Below, piece by piece: positions 34,472-43,008 of a stretch of 64,000 bases of DNA. Location of the stretch: assembly GCF_000376565.1 (NCBI RefSeq), contig NZ_BARG01000052.1, positions 1-64,000 on the forward strand, in the 5' to 3' direction. Below the pieces are notes generated by a model. It did no database searches. It was not told where the DNA came from and was given only the letters and a program-made list of their open reading frames with translations. The translations under genes were made by a program, and so were the position numbers. The number at the start of each line of letters is the position of its first letter. Within the stretch, counting starts at the first letter, position 1. Origin of the DNA: Streptomyces hokutonensis (GTDB lineage Bacteria > Actinomycetota > Actinomycetes > Streptomycetales > Streptomycetaceae).

Positions 34472-34957
34472 ATGCTCACCATGACACCAATGGACCCCTT
34501 GGACGCCCGGATCGTCCTGGCCCTGGACGACGACCCGGACGCCACGATCCTCGCCCTGGCACAGACCCTGGGAGTCGCCCGCAACACCGTGCACGCCCGG
34601 CTGCGCAGAATGGCGGCCGAGGGCGCCCTCAAGCCTTTCAGTCGCCGCGTCGACCCCGCCGCCCTCGGCTACGGCCTGGTCGCGTTCATGTCGCTCGCGG
34701 TGAGCCAGGCCGAACCCGAGGGCGTCCACGAGGGCCTGCTAGAAATCCCCGAAGTCATCGAGGTCCACTACACGACCGGCGACGCCGACCTCCTCGCCCA
34801 GGTCGTCGCCCAGGACACCACGGACCTGCACCGCGTCACCAAGGCGATCCTCGCCATCGACGGAGTGGACCGCACCAGCACCGCCATCTCACTGGCCGAG
34901 GTCATCCCGTACCGACCCCGCGCTCTCCTCAACCGCCTTGCGAAAGGCGGCACTTAG
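34472..34957 (+). CDS. Lrp/AsnC-family regulator
   Basis: About 161 residues from ATG 34472; ATGs at 34481 and 34490 are alternatives, none with a clear ribosome site. It starts directly with the Lrp HTH (LDARIVLALDDDPDATILAL, AQTLGVARNTVHARLRRMAA) and ends with the RAM ligand domain (EVIEVHYTTGDADLLAQVVA, TSTAISLAEVIPYRPRALL). These regulators form octamers and sense amino acids or aromatic acids. The word ATGCTCA occurs at 34441 and again over the start at 34472, a possible binding repeat. It may regulate the divergent MFS gene; it is also convergent with operon A, with stop codons overlapping by two bases. Confidence 0.88.
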   Translation: MLTMTPMDPLDARIVLALDDDPDATILALAQTLGVARNTVHARLRRMAAEGALKPFSRRVDPAALGYGLVAFMSLAVSQAEPEGVHEGLLEIPEVIEVHYTTGDADLLAQVVAQDTTDLHRVTKAILAIDGVDRTSTAISLAEVIPYRPRALLNRLAKGGT

Positions 34958-35925
34958 AGATCCAGCTCCAGCACCGGGGAGTCGCAGCGGCTCACGCAGA
35001 TCATCATCGTGGTGGCGGTGGAGCGTTCGGACGGCTCGATCACCGTGTCGCGGTGGTCCGGTAGTCCGGCCAGGACCGCCGTCTCGCAGCTGCCGCAGTA
35101 GCCCTCCTCGCAGGAGTAGGGGATGTCCGGGAGCTTCTCCCGTACGACGTCCAGCACGGAACGGTCGGCCGGCACGGTCAGCCGCAGCCCCGAGCGACCC
35201 AGCACCACTTCGAACTCCCCGCCAGCTGTGCCGAGTTGGTCGGCGGAGGTGAAGCGCTCCAGGTGAAGCACCCGCGTGGAGTCCGGTGTCCGGCACAGTG
35301 CCGTCACCGCGTCGAGCATCGGCTGCGGGCCGCAGGCGTAGACGGCGTGCGCGGGCGGGGTGGCGGCGAGTTCGGCGGCCAGGTCCGGCAGACCGAGCTC
35401 GTCCTGCGGTACGAGCAACACCCGGTCGCCGCCCAACGCCACCAACTCCTCGGCGTAGACGAGCCGGGAACGGTCCCGAGCGCCGAGGATCAGCCGCCAG
35501 GGGAGGCCGCGCGCGGTGAGTTCGCAGGCCATCGGCAGCAGCGGGGTGACGCCGATGCCGCCGGCCAGCAACAGATAGCCCTCCGCGGGCACCAACGGGA
35601 AGCGGTTGACCGGCCCGCGCACCTCCAACTCGCGCCCCACCAGGGCGGTTTCATGGATCTCCCGGGAGCCGCCGCGTCCCTCGGGCGAGCGATGCACGGC
35701 GACCGTCCACGCCTCCGCGTCCGTCACGTCCCCGCACAGCGAGTAGGCCCGCCGCAGCCCCGAAGGCAGGACCAGCTCCACATGCGCTCCTGGCTCCCAC
35801 GCCGGCAGGGCGCCGCCGGCGGCCCGGGTCAGCCGCAGTTCCACCACGTCATGGGCGACCCAGCGGGCCTGCCGGACCAGGAGCCGTTGGGTCGTCGTGC
35901 GGGGGGAGTCGAGGTCAGAAGACAC
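34954..35925 (-). CDS. PDR-type ferredoxin reductase for the Rieske oxygenase
   Basis: A 323-residue flavo-iron-sulfur protein, last gene of operon A, overlapping the GS-like gene by 11 nt. Domain order: flavin-binding barrel with RAYSLCGDV (RxYSL), NAD-binding domain with LLLAGGIGVTPLLPMACELT and YACGPQPMLDAV, and a C-terminal plant-type [2Fe-2S] domain with YSCEEGYCGSCET and a last cysteine in MMICVSRC. This FMN/NAD/ferredoxin order is that of phthalate dioxygenase reductase and VanB, which feed electrons from NADH to a single-component Rieske oxygenase. The partner is clearly the Rieske gene two positions upstream. Confidence 0.92.
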   Translation of the reverse strand: MSSDLDSPRTTTQRLLVRQARWVAHDVVELRLTRAAGGALPAWEPGAHVELVLPSGLRRAYSLCGDVTDAEAWTVAVHRSPEGRGGSREIHETALVGRELEVRGPVNRFPLVPAEGYLLLAGGIGVTPLLPMACELTARGLPWRLILGARDRSRLVYAEELVALGGDRVLLVPQDELGLPDLAAELAATPPAHAVYACGPQPMLDAVTALCRTPDSTRVLHLERFTSADQLGTAGGEFEVVLGRSGLRLTVPADRSVLDVVREKLPDIPYSCEEGYCGSCETAVLAGLPDHRDTVIEPSERSTATTMMICVSRCDSPVLELDL

Positions 35926-37351
35926 GGAAGTACTCCCGCTGTTCCCAGTCGGTCACCTCTTGGCTGAAGCGGTCTATCTCGGCCCGCTTGATGCTCGTGT
36001 AGTACGCCACGAAGTCCTTGCCGAGCCGGTCCGCGAGCATGCGGTCGGACTCCAGCGCGTCCAGGGCCTCGCCCAGCGAGCGGGGCAGCGGTTCGGCGCG
36101 GGCCGCGTACGGTTCGTCGGCGGCCGGTCCCGGTTCCAGTCCGCCCGCCACGCCCTCCAGCCCGGCGGCGAGTTGGGAGGCGAGGTAGAGGTAGGGGTTG
36201 GCGGCCGGTTCACCGATCCGGTTCTCCAGCCGGGTGGACGAGGGCCCGTCACCCAGGACCCGCACCATCGCCCCGCGATTGTCCCGCCCCCACACCGCAC
36301 GGTCCGGCGCCAGCGACAGCGAGCGAAAACGCTTGAAGCCATTAAGAGTCGGGGTCGAGAACGCGCTCGTGGCCCGCGCGTGCCGCAGCAGCCCGCCGAG
36401 AAAGGCGGTCCCGTACGGCGACAACGGCGGCCCGGACGCGGTGAGTTCGCCGTCCTCCGGTGCGAAGACACCCACGCCGTCCCGCACCATGCTCTGGTGC
36501 AGATGCCAGCCGCTGGAGAACACGCCCGGCAGATGGGGGCGGCACATGAAGGTGGCGTGGTGGCCGTGGCGGGCGGCGACCTGCTTGACGGCGCTGCGCA
36601 GCAGGACCATCGCGTCGGCCGTGCCCAGGCCGTCGGCGGGCTGGAGGGTCAACTCCACTTGGCTTGGGCCGAATTCGACCTCCAGGCTGCGCAACGGCAG
36701 CCCCAGGCCCTCGATGTTCGCGCGCAGGACGTCGAGGATGGGGTCCAGTTCGTCGTAGCGGAGCTCGCTGAGGTACTGGTAGCCGTGGTTCAGCATGCCG
36801 ACCTCGGGTGCGGCTCCGGGCTGGCCCTGGTCGCCGGGGCCCAGGCGCGGATCGTCCAGCCGGAAAAGGTGGAACTCCACCTCCAGGCCGGTGCGGTAGG
36901 TCAGCCCGTCGGCCTGGTCGAGGACCGAGCGCAGCAGCCCGCGCGTGCACAGCGGGACCGGGGTGCCGGAGGTGAAGCGCAGGTCGCACAGCAGCCAGCC
37001 CGTGCCCGGCGACCACGGCAGCATCCGGAAGGTCGACGGGTCGGGCACCATCACCATGTCGGCGGCGCCCCGCAGTTCGGGCAGCCCGAGCGGCGTCTCC
37101 TTGGTGAAGAGGGGGAACACGGTCCGCCCCGAGGTGTCCTTGGCGAGCAGGGACGAGGCGATGCCGGTGCCGTCGCGCAGCACATTGGGCAGTTCGCCCA
37201 CGGTGACGGTCTTGCCGCGCAGCAGTCCGTGCTGGTCGGCGAAGACCAGCCGCACCACATTCATCCCGCCGCTCCCGGCGCGGCCGAGTATCTCCCGTGC
37301 GGCGGCGGCCTGTTCGGGGGTCCACAGGCCGTGGCGTTCGATGAATCCCAC
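35915..37351 (-). CDS. glutamine synthetase-like gamma-glutamyl-amide ligase
   Basis: A 478-residue GS-fold protein starting at GTG, 5 nt after the Rieske stop. It has the N-terminal beta-grasp (NVVRLVFADQHGLLRGKTVT) and the catalytic domain with GLEVEFHLF (first metal glutamate), FMCRPHLPGVFSSGWHLHQS (metal/ammonia site), GFKRFRSLSLAPDRAVWGRD and STRLENRIGEPAANPYLYLA (ATP and glutamate-binding residues). This is the PuuA/IpuC/AtdA1-like branch that joins L-glutamate to an amine other than ammonia. In the operon with a Rieske oxygenase, its likely job is to gamma-glutamylate the amine substrate before or during oxidation, as AtdA1 does with aniline. Substrate not proven. Confidence 0.85.
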   Translation of the reverse strand: MGFIERHGLWTPEQAAAAREILGRAGSGGMNVVRLVFADQHGLLRGKTVTVGELPNVLRDGTGIASSLLAKDTSGRTVFPLFTKETPLGLPELRGAADMVMVPDPSTFRMLPWSPGTGWLLCDLRFTSGTPVPLCTRGLLRSVLDQADGLTYRTGLEVEFHLFRLDDPRLGPGDQGQPGAAPEVGMLNHGYQYLSELRYDELDPILDVLRANIEGLGLPLRSLEVEFGPSQVELTLQPADGLGTADAMVLLRSAVKQVAARHGHHATFMCRPHLPGVFSSGWHLHQSMVRDGVGVFAPEDGELTASGPPLSPYGTAFLGGLLRHARATSAFSTPTLNGFKRFRSLSLAPDRAVWGRDNRGAMVRVLGDGPSSTRLENRIGEPAANPYLYLASQLAAGLEGVAGGLEPGPAADEPYAARAEPLPRSLGEALDALESDRMLADRLGKDFVAYYTSIKRAEIDRFSQEVTDWEQREYFRVF

Positions 37352-37356
37352 GCGGC

Positions 37357-38709
37357 TCAGCCGTCCGTTCCCAGTGGCCGCGCCCAACTGCTGTCGGCGC
37401 GCTGTTTGTCGGTGACGGCAGTCCAGTGCTCCAGCCAGCCCTCGGTCGGACCGATCCCGTCCAGCGCGACCGGCCCGTGCAACCGCCCCGCCTCCTCGGC
37501 CGGCAGCACCAGCGGCGGGTTCTCCCCGCGCTCGACCGCGCCGATGGCCTCGCCGAGCATCCGGCGGTACATCACGATGGCCTTGTCGGAGCGGCCCAGA
37601 TGCTCGCGGGTACGGTCCTGCACGGACCCCTGCCCCTCCACCGCCCACTGGTCGTGCACGTTGATGTCGAAGCCGAGCCCGGTGTACGTCGTCGTCCGCT
37701 GCTCGACCGGGTCGTAGCCGTAGCCGTTCTCGCGGCCGAAGCGCGGCCGGTAGTCGGGCAGGGTGACCGCGCCGACCCGCTGCCTGCGCATCTCCGCCTG
37801 GTCCACCGGGCCGCCGACACTGGTGAACAGGGCATACCAGTAACTGGAGTTGTCGTCGATCGGCACATGCCACTGCGTGATCGCCGTCTCCGCGTCCAGC
37901 GGGATGTGGAAGGCGTGCGGGAACACCTGGTGGGTGATGCGGACATGGGTACGGCTGCCGTCCATCGGCAGGCCCTGCGTGTCTGTTCCGTCGAGCGTGC
38001 GCCGGGCGGTGATGCGGATGCCGTAAGGGGTGCGGACGGCGTCGATGTCGGGGCGGCCGTACTCGCGCAGGATCTTCGTCATGGGGAGGTCGGTGCCCTG
38101 GGAGGCGGCACGGAACTGTTTGCCGTAGCTGTCGGCGGGGTCCTCGTCCTGGAAGAAGCGGTGGAGGTAGGAGGCGTGGGCGGGGTCGATGCCGACCTCC
38201 AGGGCCTGGAGCCAGTTGCACTCCAGCAGCCCCTTCCAGGCGAAGGCGTGGTCGGCGGGTGCCTGGAAGCAGTCCAGGGCGGGGAGTTCGGGCGGTTCGC
38301 CGGGTCCGAGGTAGCCCCAGATGATCCCGTTGATCTCGCGGACCGGGTAACTTCCCAGCCGGACACGGGACTTGAGCGGGCTGTCGACGGGCTCGGCGGG
38401 GGTGTCGAGGCACGAGCCGTCGCGGGCGAAGAGCCAGCCGTGGAAGCAGCAGCGCAGCCCGCCGTCCTCCAGCCGGCCGAGCGCCAGGTCGGCGCCCCGG
38501 TGCGGGCAGCCGCGGTCGACGAGACCGAGTTCGCCGTCCTCGTCACGGAACAGGACCAGGTCCTGGCCCATCACCTTGGGCGCCACCAGCGGTCGTACGC
38601 CGTCGAGTTCCTCGCCGAGGGCGATCGGCTGCCAGTAGCGGCGCATCCACTCACCGGCCGGGGTGCCGGGCCCGGTCCGGGTGAGCCGGGTGTTCTCTTC
38701 CTCGCGCAT
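37357..38709 (-). CDS. Rieske non-heme iron oxygenase, phthalate-4,5-dioxygenase type
   Basis: A 450-residue oxygenase alpha subunit. Rieske [2Fe-2S] ligands are in CPHRGADL (C68, H70) and CCFHGW (C87, H90). The mononuclear iron and bridging Asp are in NWLQALEVGIDPAHASYLHR (E....D..H....H). This spacing belongs to the phthalate dioxygenase/VanA-like, alpha-only type, which fits the PDR-type reductase in the same operon and the absence of a beta subunit gene. Such enzymes hydroxylate aromatic rings or remove methyl groups from N- or O-methyl substrates. In this operon ring hydroxylation or N-dealkylation of an aromatic amine or its glutamyl derivative is plausible. AAAGG precedes the ATG. Confidence 0.92.
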   Translation of the reverse strand: MREEENTRLTRTGPGTPAGEWMRRYWQPIALGEELDGVRPLVAPKVMGQDLVLFRDEDGELGLVDRGCPHRGADLALGRLEDGGLRCCFHGWLFARDGSCLDTPAEPVDSPLKSRVRLGSYPVREINGIIWGYLGPGEPPELPALDCFQAPADHAFAWKGLLECNWLQALEVGIDPAHASYLHRFFQDEDPADSYGKQFRAASQGTDLPMTKILREYGRPDIDAVRTPYGIRITARRTLDGTDTQGLPMDGSRTHVRITHQVFPHAFHIPLDAETAITQWHVPIDDNSSYWYALFTSVGGPVDQAEMRRQRVGAVTLPDYRPRFGRENGYGYDPVEQRTTTYTGLGFDINVHDQWAVEGQGSVQDRTREHLGRSDKAIVMYRRMLGEAIGAVERGENPPLVLPAEEAGRLHGPVALDGIGPTEGWLEHWTAVTDKQRADSSWARPLGTDG

Positions 38710-38742
38710 GGGACGCCTTTCTGATGAGGGGGAGGGGCGCGG

Positions 38743-40689
38743 TCAGCCGCAGCAGTGGTCCGGGGCCGAGGGGCTCGGCGTGTGGCAGGAGACGGGGGCG
38801 GGCACGTCCAGGGCCGGGTTGCGGTCGAAGAAGCCGTCGGGCTCCAGGCGCAGCCGTGCCTTCGCCACCGGCATCACCGGCCACTCCTCGGGGCGTGGGA
38901 AGTGGTGCGAGCCGACCGTGGCCCACAGCACCAGGTCGGTGCCGTCCAACGACCGGTTCTCCTCCTGCCACTTGTGGACCCCGTCCGCACCCGGCTCGGC
39001 CTGGTTCGGGTACTCGCCGCCGACGAACCGCCGCTCCGCGTCGTAGGCGGTAGCCCACAACTGCCGCCCCACGAACGGCGCTCGGCGCGCGCAGACACTG
39101 TCCTCGCGCACCGGCAGGACCGCCGTGTTCTCCAAGTGCACGCGGTACGCGGTCGGTTCCCCCATCCGGTTGCGGGACTCGGTGCTCTCCACCCGCCAGT
39201 GCAGCGCGCGGGAGGGGTCGGTGCGCCGGGCGCCCTCCGACTCGCTGAGGATCGGCCGCAGCACGGTCCGCGCCGCGTTGCCGTAAGGGTCGAGGACCGG
39301 GTCGGGCTCGTGCTCGGCGGTGACCTCGACCAGCCGGTTGGGGTCGCCGTCCACCGCCATGTCGAGGCGGACGCTGAAGAAGTGCTGGTGGTTGGTGACC
39401 GCGACGTTCGGCGCGACCCGGCGCGCGTACGGTGTCGCCTCGTCCTCCTCGACACCGGTGGCGGAGAGGATGCCGGTCATCTTGATCTCCAGCATCACCG
39501 AACCGTCCTGGTACAGCGACCAGTAGAAGCCGTAGTCGTAGTTGGCGACGGTCGCGAACGCCGAGATGATCAGCCGGCGCGAACGGCGCACCTCGGTACG
39601 ACCGGTGCGGCCGTCGTGGTGCTTCCAGAGGATGCCGTCGTCCTCCTCGTGCACACACACGGCGTTGGGGATCAGCCGGGGCACTCCGTCGCCGCCGAGC
39701 ACGGCCGCGTCGAAGTACTGGATGACACCGAGGCAATCGCAGCCCAGGGCAAGGGAGTTGGTGAGCGGGCCCGCACCGTACTCGCCCCAGTCGAAGAAGT
39801 TCTTCCGGTACTGGGTGGACGCGGTGTCGAAGTAGGGCACGTACATCTCGTTGACGGCCGCGCGCCGGATCACCTGCCGAGGACCCTTCCCGGCCGCCGC
39901 GAAGGACAGGTCGTGCAGCACCAGCCCCTCGCGATGACTGAAGCCGACCCGCACCGACCACCCCTGCCAGTCGATCCGCTGCCCGGTGACGGTGAAGCTC
40001 GGCCCGTCCGGCTGGACGACCTCCAGCGGCTTCAGCCCCGGCCGCTCGGCCACTGTCCCGGCCGCGAACACGCCGGACTCCTCCGACAGCGGCACCACCC
40101 CGTGGTCCTCGATGTGCAGGATCTCCATGGTCTCCATGTCGATGACGGGCACGACTCCCTGCACGGGACGGGCGTAACCGTTGTCGTCCTCGTCGGTGCG
40201 ATGCCAGACGCTGCCCCAGGTCAGTCGGCGGCCCGCGTACTCGGGCGGCTCGAAACCACCGATCGACTCCGGGTCCACCATCACCAGCGACACGTCGTGG
40301 ATACCGCGCAGCGCGAGCGCCTCCCGGAAACGCGGGTCGGCGCGGCAGGCGGCAGCGGCCTGCCGCGCCTCCTCCGAGGAGCAGCCCGGACTGCGGACGT
40401 CCAACTCCCGCCAGGCGGTGGCCTGCGGTTTGTCGCCGAGTTCGAGGTCGACCTCGAAGGCGTGTCGGGCGGAGGGCGAGAACACCACCGCGCGGGCCCG
40501 CCGGGTGTCCCCGGGCGCGGCACGGCGGGCGTGGTCCTCGTCCAGCGCCACGCCCCAGAACCGCGCGTCGTCGGGGACCCGGGTGTCGGCCCTCAACACT
40601 CCTACGGCTACGGCGAGTTCGGTGACGGTGAGCGGGTCCAGCGGATGCGGAACGTCGGCCGGTACGGGTTCGGGGGCGAGAGTACTCAC
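38743..40689 (-). CDS. copper amine oxidase (TPQ)
   Basis: A 648-residue protein starting at a GTG that overlaps the previous stop (GTGA). The topaquinone precursor motif is T-V-A-N-Y-D-Y (Tyr near residue 381). The catalytic base region is MYVPYFDTASTQYRKNFFDW, copper ligands are NHQHFF and the His of SHHFPRPEEWPVMP. Length and motif order match bacterial primary-amine oxidases (tyramine/phenylethylamine or histamine oxidases). There is no signal peptide, so it acts in the cytoplasm: R-CH2-NH2 + O2 + H2O gives the aldehyde, ammonia and H2O2. The aldehyde could be passed to the aldehyde dehydrogenase of operon B. Confidence 0.93.
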   Translation of the reverse strand: MSTLAPEPVPADVPHPLDPLTVTELAVAVGVLRADTRVPDDARFWGVALDEDHARRAAPGDTRRARAVVFSPSARHAFEVDLELGDKPQATAWRELDVRSPGCSSEEARQAAAACRADPRFREALALRGIHDVSLVMVDPESIGGFEPPEYAGRRLTWGSVWHRTDEDDNGYARPVQGVVPVIDMETMEILHIEDHGVVPLSEESGVFAAGTVAERPGLKPLEVVQPDGPSFTVTGQRIDWQGWSVRVGFSHREGLVLHDLSFAAAGKGPRQVIRRAAVNEMYVPYFDTASTQYRKNFFDWGEYGAGPLTNSLALGCDCLGVIQYFDAAVLGGDGVPRLIPNAVCVHEEDDGILWKHHDGRTGRTEVRRSRRLIISAFATVANYDYGFYWSLYQDGSVMLEIKMTGILSATGVEEDEATPYARRVAPNVAVTNHQHFFSVRLDMAVDGDPNRLVEVTAEHEPDPVLDPYGNAARTVLRPILSESEGARRTDPSRALHWRVESTESRNRMGEPTAYRVHLENTAVLPVREDSVCARRAPFVGRQLWATAYDAERRFVGGEYPNQAEPGADGVHKWQEENRSLDGTDLVLWATVGSHHFPRPEEWPVMPVAKARLRLEPDGFFDRNPALDVPAPVSCHTPSPSAPDHCCG

Positions 40690-42221
40690 AGGGAACTTCC
40701 TTCCAAGGTGGTGCCGCCGTCGGCGCGCGGATCGGAGGCGCCGTCCAGCCGACCGCCCGCGGACAGCCGTACGGCCTGGGTGTGACCGGCCAGATCGGTA
40801 CGGCCCGGCGCGACGACGACCGGAACCACCGACGGGAAGGCGCCTGCCGGGACCGACCCGGGTTCGGCCAGCAGGGTCTGCGTCTCGTGACCGATGTCGC
40901 GGGCGCCGATCACCCAGCGCGGGCGGTCCAGTACGGCGGCCGGATCGGCGGCCGGGTCCATCAGATCGGGCACGGTCTGGGCGAGGATCTGCGGCTGCGC
41001 CCGGCCACCCTGACATCCCGCCGCGAGCAGCAGCTCGGCGGACCGGCCGAGCACCGGGCAGAGGGTGTGCGGGGGACGCAGCCCGGGGCCGATGAGACCT
41101 GGATGGCCGGGGAGCAGGCTGAACGCCGAGCCGCGGTTGTGCAGCACGATGCCCGTCTCCGGGTCGCAGATGCCGGAACCGAAGGTCTGGTACACGCTCT
41201 GGATCAGCGATACGGCGAGTCCGGACGCGTCTACGGCGGTGATCGCGACGGTGTCACCGGCGGGCCGGAAGGCCGGCTCGGGCGGTCGCGCACCGGCGAG
41301 CGGAACCGGGCGCAGCAGTCCGTCGAGGTCGACGGGCGAGGCGCCGAGCGGATCACCCAGCAGCAAGTCCCGTGCGGCGGAGGCGTCTTGGCAGCGGGCG
41401 GCCAGCACACCGGTGCGCTCCGGTTCGGGCAGCTTCGCCACGGAAGCCGCAGTCTCCAGTACGGCCAGCAGGCTCGCCCCCTGACTCGGCGGCGGCGCGG
41501 TCCACCACCGCGTGCCGGACACGTCCAGCGTCAACGGCTCTACGTCTGCCGCCTGATGGGCCGCGAGATCGTCTGCGGTGAGTGAACTCCCCGCCCGGCG
41601 CAGCCCGTTGACCAGTGCCTCGGCGACCGAGCCCCGGTAGAAGGACGATGGGTCGTCGGCGAGCGTGCGCAGTACGGCGGCCAGCCGGGGCTGAGGGAGC
41701 GGGTCGCCCTCGTCGAGCGGCGCGCCCTCGGGGCCGGTCAGCAGTGCGGTGAGCCCAGGGTCGACCGCGATCTGCGCGGCCCGCTCACGGATGGCCCGCG
41801 CCAGACCCGCCGAGACGGTGGCCCCGTCCTCGGCCAGTTCGGCGGCGTCCCGCAGCGCGGCGGACAGCGCACCGGGCGTGCCGTGGGCCTCGGCGAGCGC
41901 GGCCCAGCCCGCCACCACGCCGGGCACCGTCACCGTGTGCGGGCCCTGCGCGGGCATCCGCTCGTCGGCCGCGCGCAACGCGTCGACGTCTACGGCCTGT
42001 GCGGCGGCCCCCGCCGAGATCAGCGCGCGCACCGAGCCGCCGGGGGCGTGGACGAGGGCGATCAAGTCGCCGCCCAGGGAACACTGGTGGGGGTAGACGA
42101 CGGTGAGCGCGGCGGCTGCCGCCAGCGCCGCGTCCACGGCGTTGCCGCCCCGCTCGGCCGCACGCCGGGCTGCCGTCAGTGCCGCCGGGTGCGGCGCGGC
42201 GAGGATCAGCTCGCTTGTCAC
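40686..42221 (-). CDS. gamma-glutamyltransferase-like Ntn hydrolase, cytoplasmic
   Basis: A 511-residue protein with the GGT fold: GGNAVDAALAAAAALTVVYP, QCSLGGDLIALVHAPGG, GPHTVTVPGVVAGWAALAEA. The autoprocessing site is GDTVAITAVDASGLAVSLIQ, where the canonical TTH(x)SV is reduced to T-V-A: the nucleophile threonine stays, the second Thr and the His are replaced. There is no signal peptide, unlike secreted glutathione-processing GGTs. It is coupled by ATGA and GTGA overlaps to the cyclase and amine oxidase genes. The natural guess is hydrolysis of the gamma-glutamyl amide made by the GS-like ligase, the role of PuuD or AtdA2 in other pathways. Confidence 0.85.
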   Translation of the reverse strand: MTSELILAAPHPAALTAARRAAERGGNAVDAALAAAAALTVVYPHQCSLGGDLIALVHAPGGSVRALISAGAAAQAVDVDALRAADERMPAQGPHTVTVPGVVAGWAALAEAHGTPGALSAALRDAAELAEDGATVSAGLARAIRERAAQIAVDPGLTALLTGPEGAPLDEGDPLPQPRLAAVLRTLADDPSSFYRGSVAEALVNGLRRAGSSLTADDLAAHQAADVEPLTLDVSGTRWWTAPPPSQGASLLAVLETAASVAKLPEPERTGVLAARCQDASAARDLLLGDPLGASPVDLDGLLRPVPLAGARPPEPAFRPAGDTVAITAVDASGLAVSLIQSVYQTFGSGICDPETGIVLHNRGSAFSLLPGHPGLIGPGLRPPHTLCPVLGRSAELLLAAGCQGGRAQPQILAQTVPDLMDPAADPAAVLDRPRWVIGARDIGHETQTLLAEPGSVPAGAFPSVVPVVVAPGRTDLAGHTQAVRLSAGGRLDGASDPRADGGTTLEGSSL

Positions 42222-42871
42222 GCTTCGTCCCTCGGGAACAGCACGGTTCGGGAGGGAGCGGCCTCGGCGCCCTGCAAGGGCAGGGGGAGGGAGATCATGT
42301 CGTAGACCCCTGCCGGGGTGTGCAGCAGATCCACCACTTCCAGGATCAACACCTCAGCAGCGCACAGGAGTTGGTGGGTCTCCCAGTGGGTGGTGTAGGC
42401 GACCGCCTCGATGCTCAGATAGTCGATGCCCGCGGTGCGTACGCCGGCCTCGATGAGGCGTTCCGCTCCGTCGGGGGCCAGTCCGACCCACTGCCGGGCC
42501 TTCCACGGACTGCGCAGGACACCCTCGGAATTGCTGGTGCGCAGCAGCACCCGTTCCTCGGTGCCGAGGCCGGCCGCGTCGAGGTCGGCGGCGGTGATCT
42601 GTGCCGTGACGTGGGTCAGGTCCAGCACCCGCGCTGTTCCGTTGAGGGCGGACAGGTCGAGCCGGTCGACCGTCTTTCCGCCGTCGATGAAGTGGGCCGG
42701 AGCGTCGATGTGGGTGCCGGTGTGGGCGCCGATGCGCCAGCGGCTCACGTTGGAGGGATCGCCTGCGGTACGGGACTCGACGATCTCCACCTCGGGGCGG
42801 CGGCCCCAGTGCAGCATGCCGGGATGGATGGGAACGGACACGTCGATCGCCTTGGCGAAGTCCAGATTCAT
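42218..42871 (-). CDS. cyclase-family (kynurenine-formamidase-like) metal hydrolase
   Basis: A 217-residue protein, first gene of operon A, with AGGAGGG before the ATG. Metal-binding motif HTGTHIDAPAHF (HxGTHxDxPxH) near residues 49-60, plus a conserved IDYLSIEAV region and a C-terminal VVDLLHTPAGVYDMISLPLP. The cyclase family includes arylformamidases, isatin hydrolases and related amide/lactam hydrolases. Here it could open a cyclic amide or deformylate an intermediate. The start codon is only 12 bp from a GGATCC-type operator. Confidence 0.85.
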   Translation of the reverse strand: MNLDFAKAIDVSVPIHPGMLHWGRRPEVEIVESRTAGDPSNVSRWRIGAHTGTHIDAPAHFIDGGKTVDRLDLSALNGTARVLDLTHVTAQITAADLDAAGLGTEERVLLRTSNSEGVLRSPWKARQWVGLAPDGAERLIEAGVRTAGIDYLSIEAVAYTTHWETHQLLCAAEVLILEVVDLLHTPAGVYDMISLPLPLQGAEAAPSRTVLFPRDEA

Positions 42872-42883
42872 GCGGCCCTCCTA

Positions 42884-42914
42884 TTGGATGCGGATATCAT
42901 GGAAGTGGATCCAA
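42884..42914. promoter_or_regulatory. GntR operator candidate at the head of operon A
   Basis: TTGGAT (42884-42889) and ATCCAA (42909-42914) are inverted outer arms; the right arm is part of the palindrome TGGATCCA (42906-42913). The site lies in the 137-bp gap between the divergent cyclase and GntR genes. The same GGATCC core recurs at 56469-56480 and 57467-57495. Confidence 0.6.
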
Positions 42915-43008
42915 AAATGTGTGGCTGTGGACGCCCCGGGCCGCGTGGGAAACTGCTCCACCACCGCGCACCCACCGACCGCCCCCGAGAAGGGTTTGAC
43001 CGACTCCC

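Noticed and set aside
34954..42871. A direct copy of the aniline dioxygenase (Atd/Tdn) operon
   Set aside because: There is no small oxygenase subunit and no class I glutamine-amidotransferase-like AtdA2; the oxygenase and reductase are of phthalate-dioxygenase type. Only the logic is similar.
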